DNA of 64,000 nucleotides from Pseudoalteromonas sp. XI10 (lineage in GTDB: Bacteria > Pseudomonadota > Gammaproteobacteria > Enterobacterales > Alteromonadaceae), in contig NZ_LOPY01000060.1 in the NCBI RefSeq assembly GCF_001469895.1, positions 62,001-126,000 of the forward strand, given 5' to 3'. Position 1 is the first letter of the stretch. The number at the start of each line of letters is the position of its first letter. Positions 8,415-17,501 of this stretch are shown piece after piece. A model generated the notes under the pieces. The model saw nothing but the letters and a program-made list of their open reading frames with translations, searched no databases and was not told where the DNA came from. The position numbers and the translations under genes were made by a program.

Positions 8415-8615
8415 ATGAACCGTAAGTCAAAATTAATCTACCGTATTATGTTGGCCTCTAAGCTTCATAGCCGTAATAAAGAGATATCACTCGATACATT
8501 AAAACAAGGCTGCTGCCTAAGTGACTCTGAATTACTAACCATTATAAAAGAGCTAGAAATTAAAAAACTGATCAGCTGGGATGCCAGTAAATCTACTTTT
8601 ATGATTTCAGCCTAG
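8415..8615 (+). CDS. Small winged-helix-like protein, unknown function
   Basis: A 66-residue protein, MNRKSKLIYRIMLAS onward. Three predicted helices (ISLDTLKQGCCLSDSELLTIIKELE is written here only as its ends, ISLDTLK and SELLTIIKELE) and a terminal strand pair (KKLISWDASKSTFMIS) give the outline of a winged helix, as in small Rrf2/MarR-like folds. The start was set by a perfect GGAGGAG 7 bases upstream; the longer frame starts eleven codons earlier without such a site. Flanked by a candidate promoter and a hairpin terminator, it is a single-gene unit. I cannot assign a family; DNA binding is only an inference. Confidence 0.55.
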   Translation: MNRKSKLIYRIMLASKLHSRNKEISLDTLKQGCCLSDSELLTIIKELEIKKLISWDASKSTFMISA

Positions 8616-8627
8616 CTCGGCATATTT

Positions 8628-8660
8628 AAACGACAGCTTAGCTTTTTCTTGCTGTCGTTT
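8628..8660 (+). terminator. Hairpin terminator after the small winged-helix gene
   Basis: AAACGACAGC (8628-8637) pairs with GCTGTCGTTT (8651-8660), followed by a short T-rich end. It closes the single-gene unit 8415-8615. The rest of 8661-8930 has no gene and holds two AGACACCCA motifs. Confidence 0.7.
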
Positions 8661-8790
8661 TACAAATTTCCCCACCCTATTTAATCATTTAAGTATTTAG
8701 CCCCCATCCAACTATAATTAAGCGTTATATTGCTACTTAATCGACTGTGTAACCGCATTGTGAATACGTATACATTTAATTGTAAATATA

Positions 8791-8863
8791 AGACACCCAT
8801 CTTAATTTCTATTACTCCACAGAGTAAACCTATAATCAAAACAACCTCTAACTAGACACCCAA
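8791..8863 (-). repeat. Two REP-like motifs upstream of the Y1 transposase
   Basis: AGACACCCAT at 8791-8800 and AGACACCCAA at 8854-8863 are reverse complements of the GTGGGTGTCT motif repeated downstream of the transposase (nine of ten bases). With the downstream copies they bracket the transposase in opposite orientations, as expected for recognition elements of REP-associated tyrosine transposases. Confidence 0.6.
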
Positions 8864-8930
8864 CTTACAATTTCTCACTTCTCAAAATTATGACTAAACT
8901 TAAATTGTTCAACTCATGGAGGAGAAGAGC

Positions 8931-9905
8931 ATGGCAACCCCACGTAGAAACTTAATTAGCATTTCAAATACACCTTACTACCATTGTATTTCACGCTGCG
9001 TTCGTCGTGCTTATTTGTGCGGAAAAGATCCACTAACGGGTCGTTCATATGAACACCGGCGCGATTGGGTTGAAAAGAAACTACTTCAACTTGGCAGGAT
9101 ATTTTGTATTGATATTTGTGCCTACGCGGTTATGAGTAATCACACTCATCTAGTCCTGCACATTGATACACCAAAAGCTAAGCGTCTAAATAATAAAGCG
9201 ATTCTTATTAGATGGCACAAGTTATTCAAAAGTACTTTCCTTTGCCAACGGTTCTTAAATGGCGAATTGCTAACACAAGCTGAGCTCGCTGCGGTTAATA
9301 TCAGAGTAAATTTATATCGAGAACGGCTCAGCAGCATTAGTTGGTTTATGCGAGTTCTTAACGAGGGTATTGCACGAAAAGCGAATCAAGAAGATGAGTG
9401 CAAAGGACGGTTCTGGGAAGGTCGCTTTAAATCACAAGCTTTACTTGATGAAGCAGCACTTGCCGCTTGCCTTGCTTATGTTGATTTAAACCCAGTAAGA
9501 GCTAAAGCGGCTTATTTACCTGAGCAATCTGACTACACCAGTATTAAATCTAGATTTAATGCAGCTCAAAATAATAAGCAACCAAAATCACTTATGCGCT
9601 TTGCAGGTAAACCACGAAAACATATGCCTAAGGGACTACCATTTGAACTCAAGACATATCTGCAACTTGTAGATTGGACAGGCCGTTCAATACGACAAGA
9701 TAAGCCAGGGAAAATCCCAGAAGATGCGTTACCAATACTTGAAAGACTAGGTATTTGTACTGACAACTGGCTCACACTCACCACTTCCTTTACCCGCTCA
9801 TTTAAAAATACTGCAGGTAAAGAGCAAGCAATAACTGCTTATGCAAATCACATGAAACGAAAACGAAGAAGCTCTATTAGCACTAGTCGTGCACTATTTG
9901 CCTAA
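8931..9905 (+). CDS. REP-associated tyrosine (Y1) transposase
   Basis: A 324-residue single-domain transposase of the Y1/HUH class (RAYT group). The HUH motif is SNHTHLVLHID (about residue 68), the N-terminus has NTPYYHCISRCVRRAYLCG, and the family signature CKGRFWEGRFKSQALLDEAALAACLAYVDLNPVRA is present in its parts FWEGRFKSQAL and YVDLNPVRA. The probable nucleophilic Tyr lies near GIARKANQED or in the YVDLNP segment; I cannot settle which by eye. RAYTs mobilise or process short palindromic REP elements rather than carrying terminal repeats of their own. The ATG at 8931 has GGAGGAG 6 bases upstream. The gene is intact and flanked by inverted copies of GTGGGTGTCT. Confidence 0.88.
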   Translation: MATPRRNLISISNTPYYHCISRCVRRAYLCGKDPLTGRSYEHRRDWVEKKLLQLGRIFCIDICAYAVMSNHTHLVLHIDTPKAKRLNNKAILIRWHKLFKSTFLCQRFLNGELLTQAELAAVNIRVNLYRERLSSISWFMRVLNEGIARKANQEDECKGRFWEGRFKSQALLDEAALAACLAYVDLNPVRAKAAYLPEQSDYTSIKSRFNAAQNNKQPKSLMRFAGKPRKHMPKGLPFELKTYLQLVDWTGRSIRQDKPGKIPEDALPILERLGICTDNWLTLTTSFTRSFKNTAGKEQAITAYANHMKRKRRSSISTSRALFA

Positions 9906-10092
9906 ACCGAAACTCGAAAATGTTTAAAGTAGCCTGCATTTGGACTAAGCTTGCCAGAAATAAGGCACTAGTCAAACAATCACTACTGAATCATAAAGAC
10001 ATAACATTCTATGTACAAACCAATTGAGTAGATTAATTTAGAATGACTAAGCAAGTCGCTTTTAGAGCTTGCTATTAAGAATATTTACTATA

Positions 10093-10249
10093 GTGGGTGT
10101 CTTAATAGTTTTTATAACCTGTACCTGACTAACAGTGTCTTTTTCAAATCAATCATGTACATAAAAACGAAGTTCACATTTTTAATGTGGGTGTCTAGGT
10201 AACTCTTTTTTAATGTGGGTGTCTAATTAACCCTATAGAGTGGATGTCT
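10093..10249 (+). repeat. Four GTGGGTGTCT motifs downstream of the transposase
   Basis: Copies at 10093-10102, 10187-10196, 10215-10224 (all GTGGGTGTCT) and 10240-10249 (one mismatch), all in the same orientation. Two of them share TTTTTAAT before the motif, so they are longer direct repeats. They face the two inverted copies upstream of the gene. The 465-base stretch 9906-10370 holds these motifs and no gene that I can see. Confidence 0.65.
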
Positions 10250-10352
10250 CGATAACTTAAAAATAAGCATACTTAAAGTTAAGTTTAATTAATACAGAAT
10301 GAAATAAGATTTCTAAAGAAAGTTTAAAAAAAGGAATTTATATGAAGAAAGT

Positions 10353-10374
10353 CACCCAAATAGAATTTTGGGTG
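10353..10374 (-). terminator. Hairpin at the 3' end of the 4.5S RNA gene
   Basis: CACCCAAA pairs with TTTGGGTG around a 6-base loop, giving a perfect 8-bp stem at the 3' end of ffs on the minus strand. The following tract (ACTTTCTTC) is only weakly U-rich, with a run of T further on. Confidence 0.55.
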
Positions 10375-10483
10375 GCAGTCTTACCAGCCGCATCTCGGCA
10401 CACACGTCACACGCTGTGGCTGCTCCCTTCCGGGCCTGACCAGGTTCACCTGCTAGTGTTGCGAGAGGACCAATAAGACTACC
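10371..10483 (-). ncRNA. ffs: 4.5S RNA, signal recognition particle RNA
   Basis: The minus strand carries the universally conserved SRP domain IV hairpin: CAGGTGAACCTGGTCAGG, then CCGGAAGGGAGCAGCCA, then the return strand GTGTGCCGAGATG. The outer ends GGTAGTCTTA and TAAGACTGCC pair over 10 bp and delimit a molecule of about 113 nt, nearly the same length as E. coli 4.5S RNA. It partners with Ffh to target membrane proteins. A sigma-70 promoter lies at 10512-10540 and implies a 5' leader of roughly 20-25 bases, consistent with RNase P maturation as in E. coli. Ends are estimated from pairing. Confidence 0.95.
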
Positions 10484-10511
10484 ATTGAGGGCCTTGTTTG
10501 GCGCGGGAGGG

Positions 10512-10540
10512 ATTATCTCTACTTTTAGCCTGTTATTCAA
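10512..10540 (-). promoter_or_regulatory. Sigma-70 promoter of ffs
   Basis: On the minus strand TTGAAT (10535-10540), a 17-bp spacer, and GATAAT (10512-10517), followed by a GC-rich discriminator CCCTCCCGCGCC, typical of stable-RNA promoters under stringent control. Confidence 0.75.
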
Positions 10541-10612
10541 GGGGTATTCGAAAAAGAAAGTGCGATTGCATACTTGGTATACAATCGCACTGTAATTAAG
10601 GGGGGTTATCGC

Positions 10613-11482
10613 TTACTTTTCAAGTTCAGCTTTAATGTTGCGCAGCGCAGCTTTTACTTTTTTCATATTTTCTGGGCCCATACGCAGTAATTGTTTTTGC
10701 GCATCAGGTAGGTTTTCCCACTCAGAGTAAGCATATTGATACGTAACTGAGTTGCGAACGAGTGGCATATCACCTTTAGGCTCTGGGGTATCAAGCAGTA
10801 CGTCAATAGCCTCTTCTAGCGTGCCTGTGAATGCATCACCTTCGTAGCCAATTTCTGCATAAGCTTCGCTGATAAGTGGTTTGTATTCATCATACATACG
10901 AATTACTTGGGCAGCGCTTAGGCTGGTAAATAGTTTTACGTATGGTGTATAGCGCTCATAGCTATTTGGGTCGATTGTTAAGATATCGCCCTCAATAACT
11001 TTAAATGATTCTTTAGGGCGCTCTACAGGTGCATGGCTTAATGCCACTTTACCTTTTGCGATGTTATCAACATACACAACACCGCGACGAATAAGGTCAT
11101 CGGTCACCATTAAGCTCATCACTTGGTCACTTAGTAACTCATCCATGCGAGCAACAACCACTTCATCGCTTTCATTTAACGTTGGAAGCGGCTCAACTTC
11201 TGGAACTGGCTCTGGAGTGCGCTCTGGTGCAGTATTCACTACAACAGGTTCTGGCTCAGGCTCTGTCACTTCAGGTTCAGGTTCAACTTCTGGTTCCTGA
11301 TACTCCACTACAGGCGCTTCTTCTGCAACAATGTCTTCAACAACTTGCACTGGTTTATCTTCAGGCTTTAATAAAATAAACGCTGCCACACCAGCAACAA
11401 GGATAAGCACAACAACCGCAAAAATAAGGTTATTATTTGATGAACCTTTTTGTACTTCAGGCTCTGACGAATGCTCTGACAT
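10613..11482 (-). CDS. DUF3014 domain membrane-anchored protein
   Basis: A 289-residue protein with one membrane helix (about 18-40), a Pro/Glu/Val-rich spacer (about 45-100, many EPEP units) that probably extends through the periplasm, and a C-terminal globular domain matching DUF3014: LPTLNESDEVV, DLIRRGVVYVDNIAKGKVA, and a final YAYSEWENLPDAQKQLLRMGP. Function is unknown; the layout (short cytoplasmic tail, helix, rigid linker, periplasmic domain) suggests an envelope role. The start is the ATG placed 5 bases after GGGAG rather than the GTG two codons earlier. It diverges from the patatin-like gene. Confidence 0.8.
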   Translation of the reverse strand: MSEHSSEPEVQKGSSNNNLIFAVVVLILVAGVAAFILLKPEDKPVQVVEDIVAEEAPVVEYQEPEVEPEPEVTEPEPEPVVVNTAPERTPEPVPEVEPLPTLNESDEVVVARMDELLSDQVMSLMVTDDLIRRGVVYVDNIAKGKVALSHAPVERPKESFKVIEGDILTIDPNSYERYTPYVKLFTSLSAAQVIRMYDEYKPLISEAYAEIGYEGDAFTGTLEEAIDVLLDTPEPKGDMPLVRNSVTYQYAYSEWENLPDAQKQLLRMGPENMKKVKAALRNIKAELEK

Positions 11483-11616
11483 AGACACTCCCTTAAAAAT
11501 AAAACAGATAAAAATACGAAAAAACCATTTAGCCTTGAGCTAATCTTTGCTTCTTCTAGCTTAAAGACTTACAGTTGATAAATAAAGTAAAGACGCACAA
11601 CTATTTAAATGCAACC

Positions 11617-12762
11617 ATGAGCAGTAAGTTAAAAAAAACACAGCACTCTAAAATCGCTTTATTACTAACAGGTGGTGGCGCCCGAGCCGCTTATCAAGTT
11701 GGTGTGCTTAAAGCGATAACGCAAAGCATGCCTCGTACAGCACCGCTGCCCTTTACTATTATTAATGGGACATCAGCAGGCGCAATTAATTCCGCTGCAT
11801 TAGCATGTTATGCATCGTGTGCGCATTTAGCATGCAAAAAACTTGAATGGGTGTGGAAGAATTTTTCGACTTCTCAGGTTTATAAAAGCGACTTTTTAAG
11901 TGTGTTTTTGCATATTACTCGCAACATGCTCACAAGTTTTCAATCTGAACATATAAATCATCCACCAGCGAGTTTACTGAACAATAAACCTCTTCGAAAA
12001 CTGTTGCACGAAATACTCGATTTATCGCGTATCGAACGAAATCTACATAAAAACTACCTAGATGCAGTATCGATTACAGCTTCGAGCTACACCACTGGTG
12101 ACTCTGTAGCATTTTTTCAGTCACTTACACAAAAACCGTGGCGCAGAGCAAAACGTGAAGGGCAAGCTACTCGCATTAATGTTGAGCACTTAATGGCGTC
12201 GAGTGCCATTCCTATGGTGTTCCCGAGCGTGAATGTTTATAACCACTATTTTGGCGACGGCTCTATTCACCAACTTTCGCCACTGAGTCCGTCCATTCAC
12301 TTAGGTGCAGAAAAAATCTTTATTATTGGTGTTGATGAGCCAAAAGAATTGCATCCGCCGGGTTACCAGCCTCATTACCCGGGCCTTTCTAATATTGCAG
12401 GTCACTTACTCGATAGCGTATTTACCGACACGCTACAGTCTGATTTAGAGCGTTTAGAGCGTATCAATCGCACGCTAAGCCTGTTACCTGCCCGCGACAA
12501 ACACCAGGAGCTTAAACAAATCGAAACTTGCGTGATCAACCCATCGCAAAACTTTAATGCAATCGCAGCTCAGTTTTATGATGACATGCCTATGGCAATC
12601 AAACTGTTACTACGCATGATAGGCGTGAAGAAACGTTCGCAATCGAGTTTAACTAGCTACTTACTGTTTGAAAAACGTTATACCCAAAAGCTCATTGAAA
12701 TTGGCTACCAAGATGGCCTTAAAAAGCTACCTGAAATTCGTAAATTCTTAGAGCTGGAGTAG
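11617..12762 (+). CDS. Patatin-like phospholipase
   Basis: A 381-residue patatin-family lipid acyl hydrolase. The oxyanion-hole motif is LLTGGGARAAYQVGVL, the nucleophile elbow is NGTSAGAIN, and the catalytic Asp is in YFGDGSIHQLSPL (DG dyad). Between them is a long helical insert and after them a C-terminal region of about 130 residues. No signal peptide is evident, so it is probably cytoplasmic or membrane-peripheral. The start is uncertain: the longest frame opens with TTG at 11575 and the first ATG is 11617; neither has a good Shine-Dalgarno. It converges on the antiporter gene with 7 bases between stops. Confidence 0.85.
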   Translation: MSSKLKKTQHSKIALLLTGGGARAAYQVGVLKAITQSMPRTAPLPFTIINGTSAGAINSAALACYASCAHLACKKLEWVWKNFSTSQVYKSDFLSVFLHITRNMLTSFQSEHINHPPASLLNNKPLRKLLHEILDLSRIERNLHKNYLDAVSITASSYTTGDSVAFFQSLTQKPWRRAKREGQATRINVEHLMASSAIPMVFPSVNVYNHYFGDGSIHQLSPLSPSIHLGAEKIFIIGVDEPKELHPPGYQPHYPGLSNIAGHLLDSVFTDTLQSDLERLERINRTLSLLPARDKHQELKQIETCVINPSQNFNAIAAQFYDDMPMAIKLLLRMIGVKKRSQSSLTSYLLFEKRYTQKLIEIGYQDGLKKLPEIRKFLELE

Positions 12763-12769
12763 CTAATAG

Positions 12770-14743
12770 CTACTCCATACCGTCAAGTAAAAACCTCTCT
12801 ACCCGCTCTACTCGGCGAGGTTTGCCTTGCAACACTAAAATGTCGCCTGCCAATAAAATAGTTTGTGATGAAGGTGCGTCAATTTCGCGGTCTTGTCGGC
12901 GCAGCGCTCTAACCGACACACGGCGCTGCTCAAGTTTAAGCTCACTAATTTTCTGATTAACCGCATAAGCGTGTTCTGGCAGAGCTATAACATGTAAATA
13001 CTCAAGCCTATCTGAACTTGCCTCTTCGCCATCGAGTTTATCGCCAGTGAAAAAGCCATTTAAAAACTTATAACGATTGCGCCGCTCTTTACTCACTCGG
13101 CGTATAATCCGTGTCATCGGCACGCCAGACATATAAAGCACATGCGAAACTAGCATTAGGCTTGCTTCGAGTGTTTCAGGCACTACCTCAGTAACACCGA
13201 GTTCTTTAAGCGTTTCCATTTCGGTATCATCTCGCATCCGTACCAGTATTTTCACGTCAGGAGCTATTTGCTTGATGGCATCAACAACAATTTGCGTTTG
13301 CTCAAAATCAGTAAAAGTAATAATGACTAGCCTTGCCCGCTCTACACCCGCCGATTTTAAAATATCTTTTTGATTTACATGGCCAAAAATAACTGGCTCA
13401 CCAGCCGCTTTTGCTTCTTGCAATAAGATGGGGTTGCTCTCAACCGCTACGTATTCAATTGCTTCGGGCTTTAAAAAACGCGCAACGGTTTGCCCAACAC
13501 GAGAAAAGCCACAAATCACAATATGATTTTGATACAAAGGGCTACTTGTCGCGAGCTGTTGCCAGTACTGCCCTGCATGGCTTAAAAGGCCAAGTTTTTT
13601 AAGAATAAGCGGTGTTTTTTCAATAAGGTAAGGCGTTAGCGCCATTGAAAGTACGCCAACTGCAATTAAAAATGAAGCTTGCTCTGAGCTTATCAGCAAA
13701 TGCTGCGAAGCAAGTGCAATTAATACAAAGCCAAATTCTCCCATTTGCCAAAGCATAATACCCGCCGATACCGCATCTTGCTTACGCTCCCCCATCACTT
13801 GCGCAGAAATAGCAAGCACCGCAATTTTGAATAGCAATAAGCCAATTAATACCGCGATGATCCAGTACCAACTATTAAGTACATAAAGCACATCTAACTG
13901 CATACCGACGGTAACAAAGAATAGTCCCATCAATATATCGCGAAACGGCCGAATATCGGCTTCTAGTTGGTGACGATAATGGCTTTCTCCTAACATTATG
14001 CCGGCTAAAAAGGCGCCTAACGCCATCGATAAACCAAATAGGTAGGTCAGGCCTGCGGCAAACAAGGCAACCAATAAAGTCGTTAGCATGAATAGCTCAT
14101 CGGTTCTTACCAGCGCTATTTCGCTAAACACTTTAGGCAAAATCCATTTACCTATGCCAAACAATAAAATACACACTAAAGCGCCTTTAGTAAGTGCAAA
14201 AGCCAATGCTCCTGCAATTTCTTCAGAGCCACTTTGTGCTAGTAAAGGATAAACAATGAGCAGAGGGACAACAGCAATATCTTGAAATAGCAACACCCCT
14301 ATTGCCAACTGGCCGCGGCGCTGGTTTAAATCTCCAGACTCTTTAAGTAACTTAACCACCACCGCCGTAGAAGACAGTGCCATTAAACTGGCGATGGTAA
14401 AACTATTTAAAAGGCTGTGCTCTAACAGCAGTAAAATCAGCATAAATACAATGCTAGTCACCACGACCTGTAAGGAGCCAAGGCCAAATACAATATTGCG
14501 CATCGCCATTAAACGCGGCAATGAAAACTCAAGCCCTAAACTAAACAGTAAAAATACAATGCCGAGTTCGGCAACAAAGTGCATTTCGTGGCTTTGCGCC
14601 ATCCAGCCAATACCATGACTCCCCGCCAACACGCCGGTGGCAAGATAAGCAAGAATAGGTGGTAAACCAATTCGTTTGAAGAACCAAACAAATAATACGG
14701 CAGCGACGAGCAAGCCAAACACTTGAATCAGCACATTTTGCAA
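12770..14743 (-). CDS. CPA2-family monovalent cation/proton antiporter with RCK domain (Kef/YbaL-like)
   Basis: A 657-residue transporter: a Na+/H+ exchanger-type membrane domain of about 12 helices (residues 1-380), a TrkA_N/RCK nucleotide-binding domain starting IVICGFSRVGQTVARFL (about 408), and a TrkA_C domain near the end (VNQKISELKLEQRRV). The order matches the KefB/KefC/YbaL group, which exports K+ in exchange for H+. Without a KefF/KefG ancillary gene nearby I would not call it KefB or KefC. The start is TTG, 8 bases after GGGAG. It converges on the patatin-like gene. Confidence 0.85.
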   Translation of the reverse strand: MQNVLIQVFGLLVAAVLFVWFFKRIGLPPILAYLATGVLAGSHGIGWMAQSHEMHFVAELGIVFLLFSLGLEFSLPRLMAMRNIVFGLGSLQVVVTSIVFMLILLLLEHSLLNSFTIASLMALSSTAVVVKLLKESGDLNQRRGQLAIGVLLFQDIAVVPLLIVYPLLAQSGSEEIAGALAFALTKGALVCILLFGIGKWILPKVFSEIALVRTDELFMLTTLLVALFAAGLTYLFGLSMALGAFLAGIMLGESHYRHQLEADIRPFRDILMGLFFVTVGMQLDVLYVLNSWYWIIAVLIGLLLFKIAVLAISAQVMGERKQDAVSAGIMLWQMGEFGFVLIALASQHLLISSEQASFLIAVGVLSMALTPYLIEKTPLILKKLGLLSHAGQYWQQLATSSPLYQNHIVICGFSRVGQTVARFLKPEAIEYVAVESNPILLQEAKAAGEPVIFGHVNQKDILKSAGVERARLVIITFTDFEQTQIVVDAIKQIAPDVKILVRMRDDTEMETLKELGVTEVVPETLEASLMLVSHVLYMSGVPMTRIIRRVSKERRNRYKFLNGFFTGDKLDGEEASSDRLEYLHVIALPEHAYAVNQKISELKLEQRRVSVRALRRQDREIDAPSSQTILLAGDILVLQGKPRRVERVERFLLDGME

Positions 14744-14882
14744 GCAATAAACTCCCTTCTACTTGATGATAAAGCTGTACCCTACCTTAAATATAGCAAC
14801 CATCTGTTTTTCAGCCAGTTTAAAAATGTGGCACAAATCTCGCTAAGTATGGGTATCTAAACACTCCGGGGGGAGAATTATC

Positions 14883-15779
14883 ATGGAAAATGTCCATATT
14901 TTGACGCAGCGGGTGTCTGCGCGAGGCGAGTTTCTGCCGTTTTCGGCAGAGCATTACCGAATAAATGAAACAAATAGTCCACACGATTTGGTCGCAAGGT
15001 TACAAACTACGTTATCAATCGAAGAAATTTTGACAATTTTTGCCGAACACGCAAAACAACTGATCAATTTATCTGGATTACAGTTCCAATCTGCACTCGG
15101 AGTGTCACAAAGTGCTGGCAGCGATACCAGTCAAACACCGTACTCTTTTGATTTAGATATCGAAAGTGAACGCTTAGGGCAGTTAATTTATTTTAGCCAG
15201 TTCCCTATGGGTAAAGCGATTGAAGCAAAATTAAAGCTACTTCATACAGCACTCGTTTACCCATTGCGTAATGCGCTTATGTACACCCGCGTATTACGTT
15301 TAGCGACTAAAGATGCACTAACAGGCTTAAACAACCGTAGTCAATTTAATGACAGCTTGGCGCAAAAGTTAGAACGTTGCCGCCGTCAGCATCGCCCATT
15401 TAGTTTAATGCTGCTTGATTTAGATAACTTTAAACAAGTGAACGATAACTTTGGTCATAAAATTGGCGATGATGTACTGCAAGAATTTGCTAATGTATTA
15501 CGCACTAGCGTGCGTGGCACTGACTCTATTTTCCGCTTTGGTGGAGATGAATTTGCATTATTAATCGACGACCCTGAATTCACCACAAATAAGGTAATTG
15601 CTGATCGTATTATGAGTTTGGTTGCTAGCTCAGGGTTGATGGCTCAATATGATGTAACATCAAGCATTGGTTATACACTCGCCAATAACCAAGACTGCGA
15701 AAACGAAGTATTTGCCCGTGCTGATAAAGGCCTTTATAAGGCAAAAGCAGCAGGAAGAAACTGTGCAAGAGCTTACTAA
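14883..15779 (+). CDS. GGDEF diguanylate cyclase
   Basis: A 298-residue protein with an N-terminal GAF-like sensory region (about 35-130) and a C-terminal GGDEF domain (about 140-298) opening ATKDALTGLNNRSQF. The active-site signature is FRFGGDEFALL, intact, and an inhibitory I-site RGTD lies exactly five residues before GGDEF. It should therefore make c-di-GMP from two GTP and be subject to product inhibition. No membrane helix is present. A GGGGGGAG Shine-Dalgarno precedes the ATG and a bidirectional terminator follows. The signal sensed by the GAF-like region is unknown. Confidence 0.9.
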   Translation: MENVHILTQRVSARGEFLPFSAEHYRINETNSPHDLVARLQTTLSIEEILTIFAEHAKQLINLSGLQFQSALGVSQSAGSDTSQTPYSFDLDIESERLGQLIYFSQFPMGKAIEAKLKLLHTALVYPLRNALMYTRVLRLATKDALTGLNNRSQFNDSLAQKLERCRRQHRPFSLMLLDLDNFKQVNDNFGHKIGDDVLQEFANVLRTSVRGTDSIFRFGGDEFALLIDDPEFTTNKVIADRIMSLVASSGLMAQYDVTSSIGYTLANNQDCENEVFARADKGLYKAKAAGRNCARAY

Positions 15780-15785
15780 TTGAGT

Positions 15786-15817
15786 AAAAGCCTAGCATCC
15801 CCCGCTAGGCTTTTTTG
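15786..15817 (+). terminator. Intrinsic terminator after the diguanylate cyclase
   Basis: AAAAGCCTAGC (15786-15796) pairs with GCTAGGCTTTT (15804-15814) with further T after it. The stop of the convergent gene at 15805 lies within the stem, so the hairpin probably terminates both strands. Confidence 0.85.
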
Positions 15818-16149
15818 TTTATAAATTTATAACCAAGCAATACTAACCAAAAACCAGCGAAGAAGCCACTTAATAAGTAAAGCAAGGCAGCCATGGTGGT
15901 AAGGGGCGATACCATCACTAAAGCCAGCGGCGTAAGTACGCCTAGAATAAAGAAAATACCGCCTTTGCCTGACCAGTAACCTAGCAGCAATAATGAGCAA
16001 ACTAAGCCGCCAGCTAGTGCATAAAAAAGTGTATTTATTGTCAGCTCTGCATAAGCAAAACCGGCAACTACAGCTACTAGCACCGACAACGCAAAACCAA
16101 GTGGTGCCTTATTAACTAGTGATAAACCAACATGTGGTTGTTCACTCAT
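15805..16149 (-). CDS. Small four-helix membrane protein, unknown
   Basis: A 114-residue protein dominated by four predicted membrane helices (about 17-36, 37-56, 60-80, 85-108) with a short polar start MSEQPHVGLSLVNK. I do not recognise it. The start ATG has GGGAG upstream and lies 8 bases inside the 3' end of tilS, so the two are translationally coupled and form one transcript. Longer readings start within tilS and add a polar N-terminus without a ribosome-binding site. Confidence 0.65.
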   Translation of the reverse strand: MSEQPHVGLSLVNKAPLGFALSVLVAVVAGFAYAELTINTLFYALAGGLVCSLLLLGYWSGKGGIFFILGVLTPLALVMVSPLTTMAALLYLLSGFFAGFWLVLLGYKFINKKA

Positions 16150-17452
16150 AGAGTGTCTCCCATAGAATTCCATCTTCAACACTGTGCTGCTCACTAATAA
16201 AGTAGCCAACTACTTGCACAAGTTGATCGTTATAAAAAATAAGTGGTGTTTGTGCACGTAACCAAGGAGCTACTTTGGCATCTTTAAACCAATGCTTTAA
16301 AGTATTTGAACCGGGTTTATGCAAAGGCTTTATACGCGCTTGAGGCTTATTAAATTCAACCCTTACTTGCTCATCTTGATTTGGTTTTCTGATACCTTTG
16401 CCCGCTTTCACTATTAGTTTTCGGCCATCAATCAGTTCAATGTTCTGCAAAGCAATATCCATCGCCTCAGGTATTGCCTGCTCCTTCACAAAGTACCAAT
16501 GCTGCTGATGCCGACGAACATCACCGCTTTGCAAACAAATTTTTAGCTGGGCATCGGCTTTTGCCGTTAAACCTTGCTCAATAATTTGCTGTAGCTGATT
16601 CTCAGAAGGTAGTTGATGGGTAAACTGATTCAGCCACGCACGTACAAGGTTTGCTTGTCTGGGCTTACTAAACCTCGCTATTGCCTCGCAGCTTAAACCA
16701 CCCTGCTTATTTTGACAGTGTGTAAGGTCGCTTTGCGTATATTCATCGAGCAGTGATTGCTGCGTTTGTAACAGCCGAATACTGCGCGCAGCGCTTTTTT
16801 CGAACCCTTGAAAACGCTCCGTTAAAATAGGCAAAACCTGATGACGTAAAAAATTGCGGTCAAAGCGCTCATCAACATTTGAATCATCGGTGATATGGGT
16901 AATAGCAAATTCATTGGCAAATTGTTCAATTTGCTCACGAGTGATATTAATCAGCGGTCTAAAACATACACGCCCAGACGCTAACAATCGCGTTTGTGGC
17001 ATTGATGCTAAGCCTTGCAAGCCTGAGCCACGCTTTAGACGAAGCAAGAAGGTCTCAAGTTGATCATTTAAGTGCTGACCAAGCAGTATCACACTACCTG
17101 ATATACAGTTTTCGTCGAGTGCTTGGTACCGCGCCTCTCGCGCTTGTGCCTCAAGTGATGTACGCGAGCACTGATGAATTTCAACGTGCACCGCTTTAAA
17201 TGCGACATCGAGCTCTTCACATAGCGATTGGCAAAACCCTTGCCAATCATCGGCATACTTGCTCAAGCCATGATTAACATACACAGCTTCAATTTTAAGT
17301 TCTGAGTGCTGCTGTTGAGCTCGCTTCATTAAATGTAACAATACAACCGAATCAACACCGCCAGATAAGGCAACGCTAAAGCAACTTTGCTGAGCGTTCA
17401 GCAAAGGCTGCAATTGTGCTAAAAAATGGTGGTATAAATCTGATGTTTGCAT
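16142..17452 (-). CDS. tilS: tRNA(Ile)-lysidine synthase
   Basis: A 436-residue enzyme that modifies C34 of the tRNA-Ile CAU anticodon to lysidine, essential for decoding AUA. The N-terminal PP-loop ATP pyrophosphatase motif is FSVALSGGVDSVVLLHL (about residues 25-40). The central TilS signatures LGQHLNDQLETFLLRLKRGSGLQGL and RPLI and the C-terminal substrate-binding domain (ending HWFKDAKVAPWLR) are present. In E. coli tilS also lies a few genes past accA, so the position is conserved. The ATG at 17452 is preferred over one seven codons earlier because it aligns with family starts; its Shine-Dalgarno is weak. Confidence 0.93.
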   Translation of the reverse strand: MQTSDLYHHFLAQLQPLLNAQQSCFSVALSGGVDSVVLLHLMKRAQQQHSELKIEAVYVNHGLSKYADDWQGFCQSLCEELDVAFKAVHVEIHQCSRTSLEAQAREARYQALDENCISGSVILLGQHLNDQLETFLLRLKRGSGLQGLASMPQTRLLASGRVCFRPLINITREQIEQFANEFAITHITDDSNVDERFDRNFLRHQVLPILTERFQGFEKSAARSIRLLQTQQSLLDEYTQSDLTHCQNKQGGLSCEAIARFSKPRQANLVRAWLNQFTHQLPSENQLQQIIEQGLTAKADAQLKICLQSGDVRRHQQHWYFVKEQAIPEAMDIALQNIELIDGRKLIVKAGKGIRKPNQDEQVRVEFNKPQARIKPLHKPGSNTLKHWFKDAKVAPWLRAQTPLIFYNDQLVQVVGYFISEQHSVEDGILWETLYE

Positions 17453-17501
17453 TAAAAACCAATGAGTATACAAGCGTCTGTGTTATCGGCATTATAAAAC
17501 A

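Noticed and set aside
10352-10540. Open frame on the minus strand across the ffs region
   Set aside because: It coincides with the 4.5S RNA and its promoter; the peptide has no family resemblance.
11061-11379. Plus-strand frames over the DUF3014 gene
   Set aside because: They are antisense to the Pro/Glu repeat of the real gene; the low-complexity Ser/Gly and Leu/Gln peptides are artefacts.
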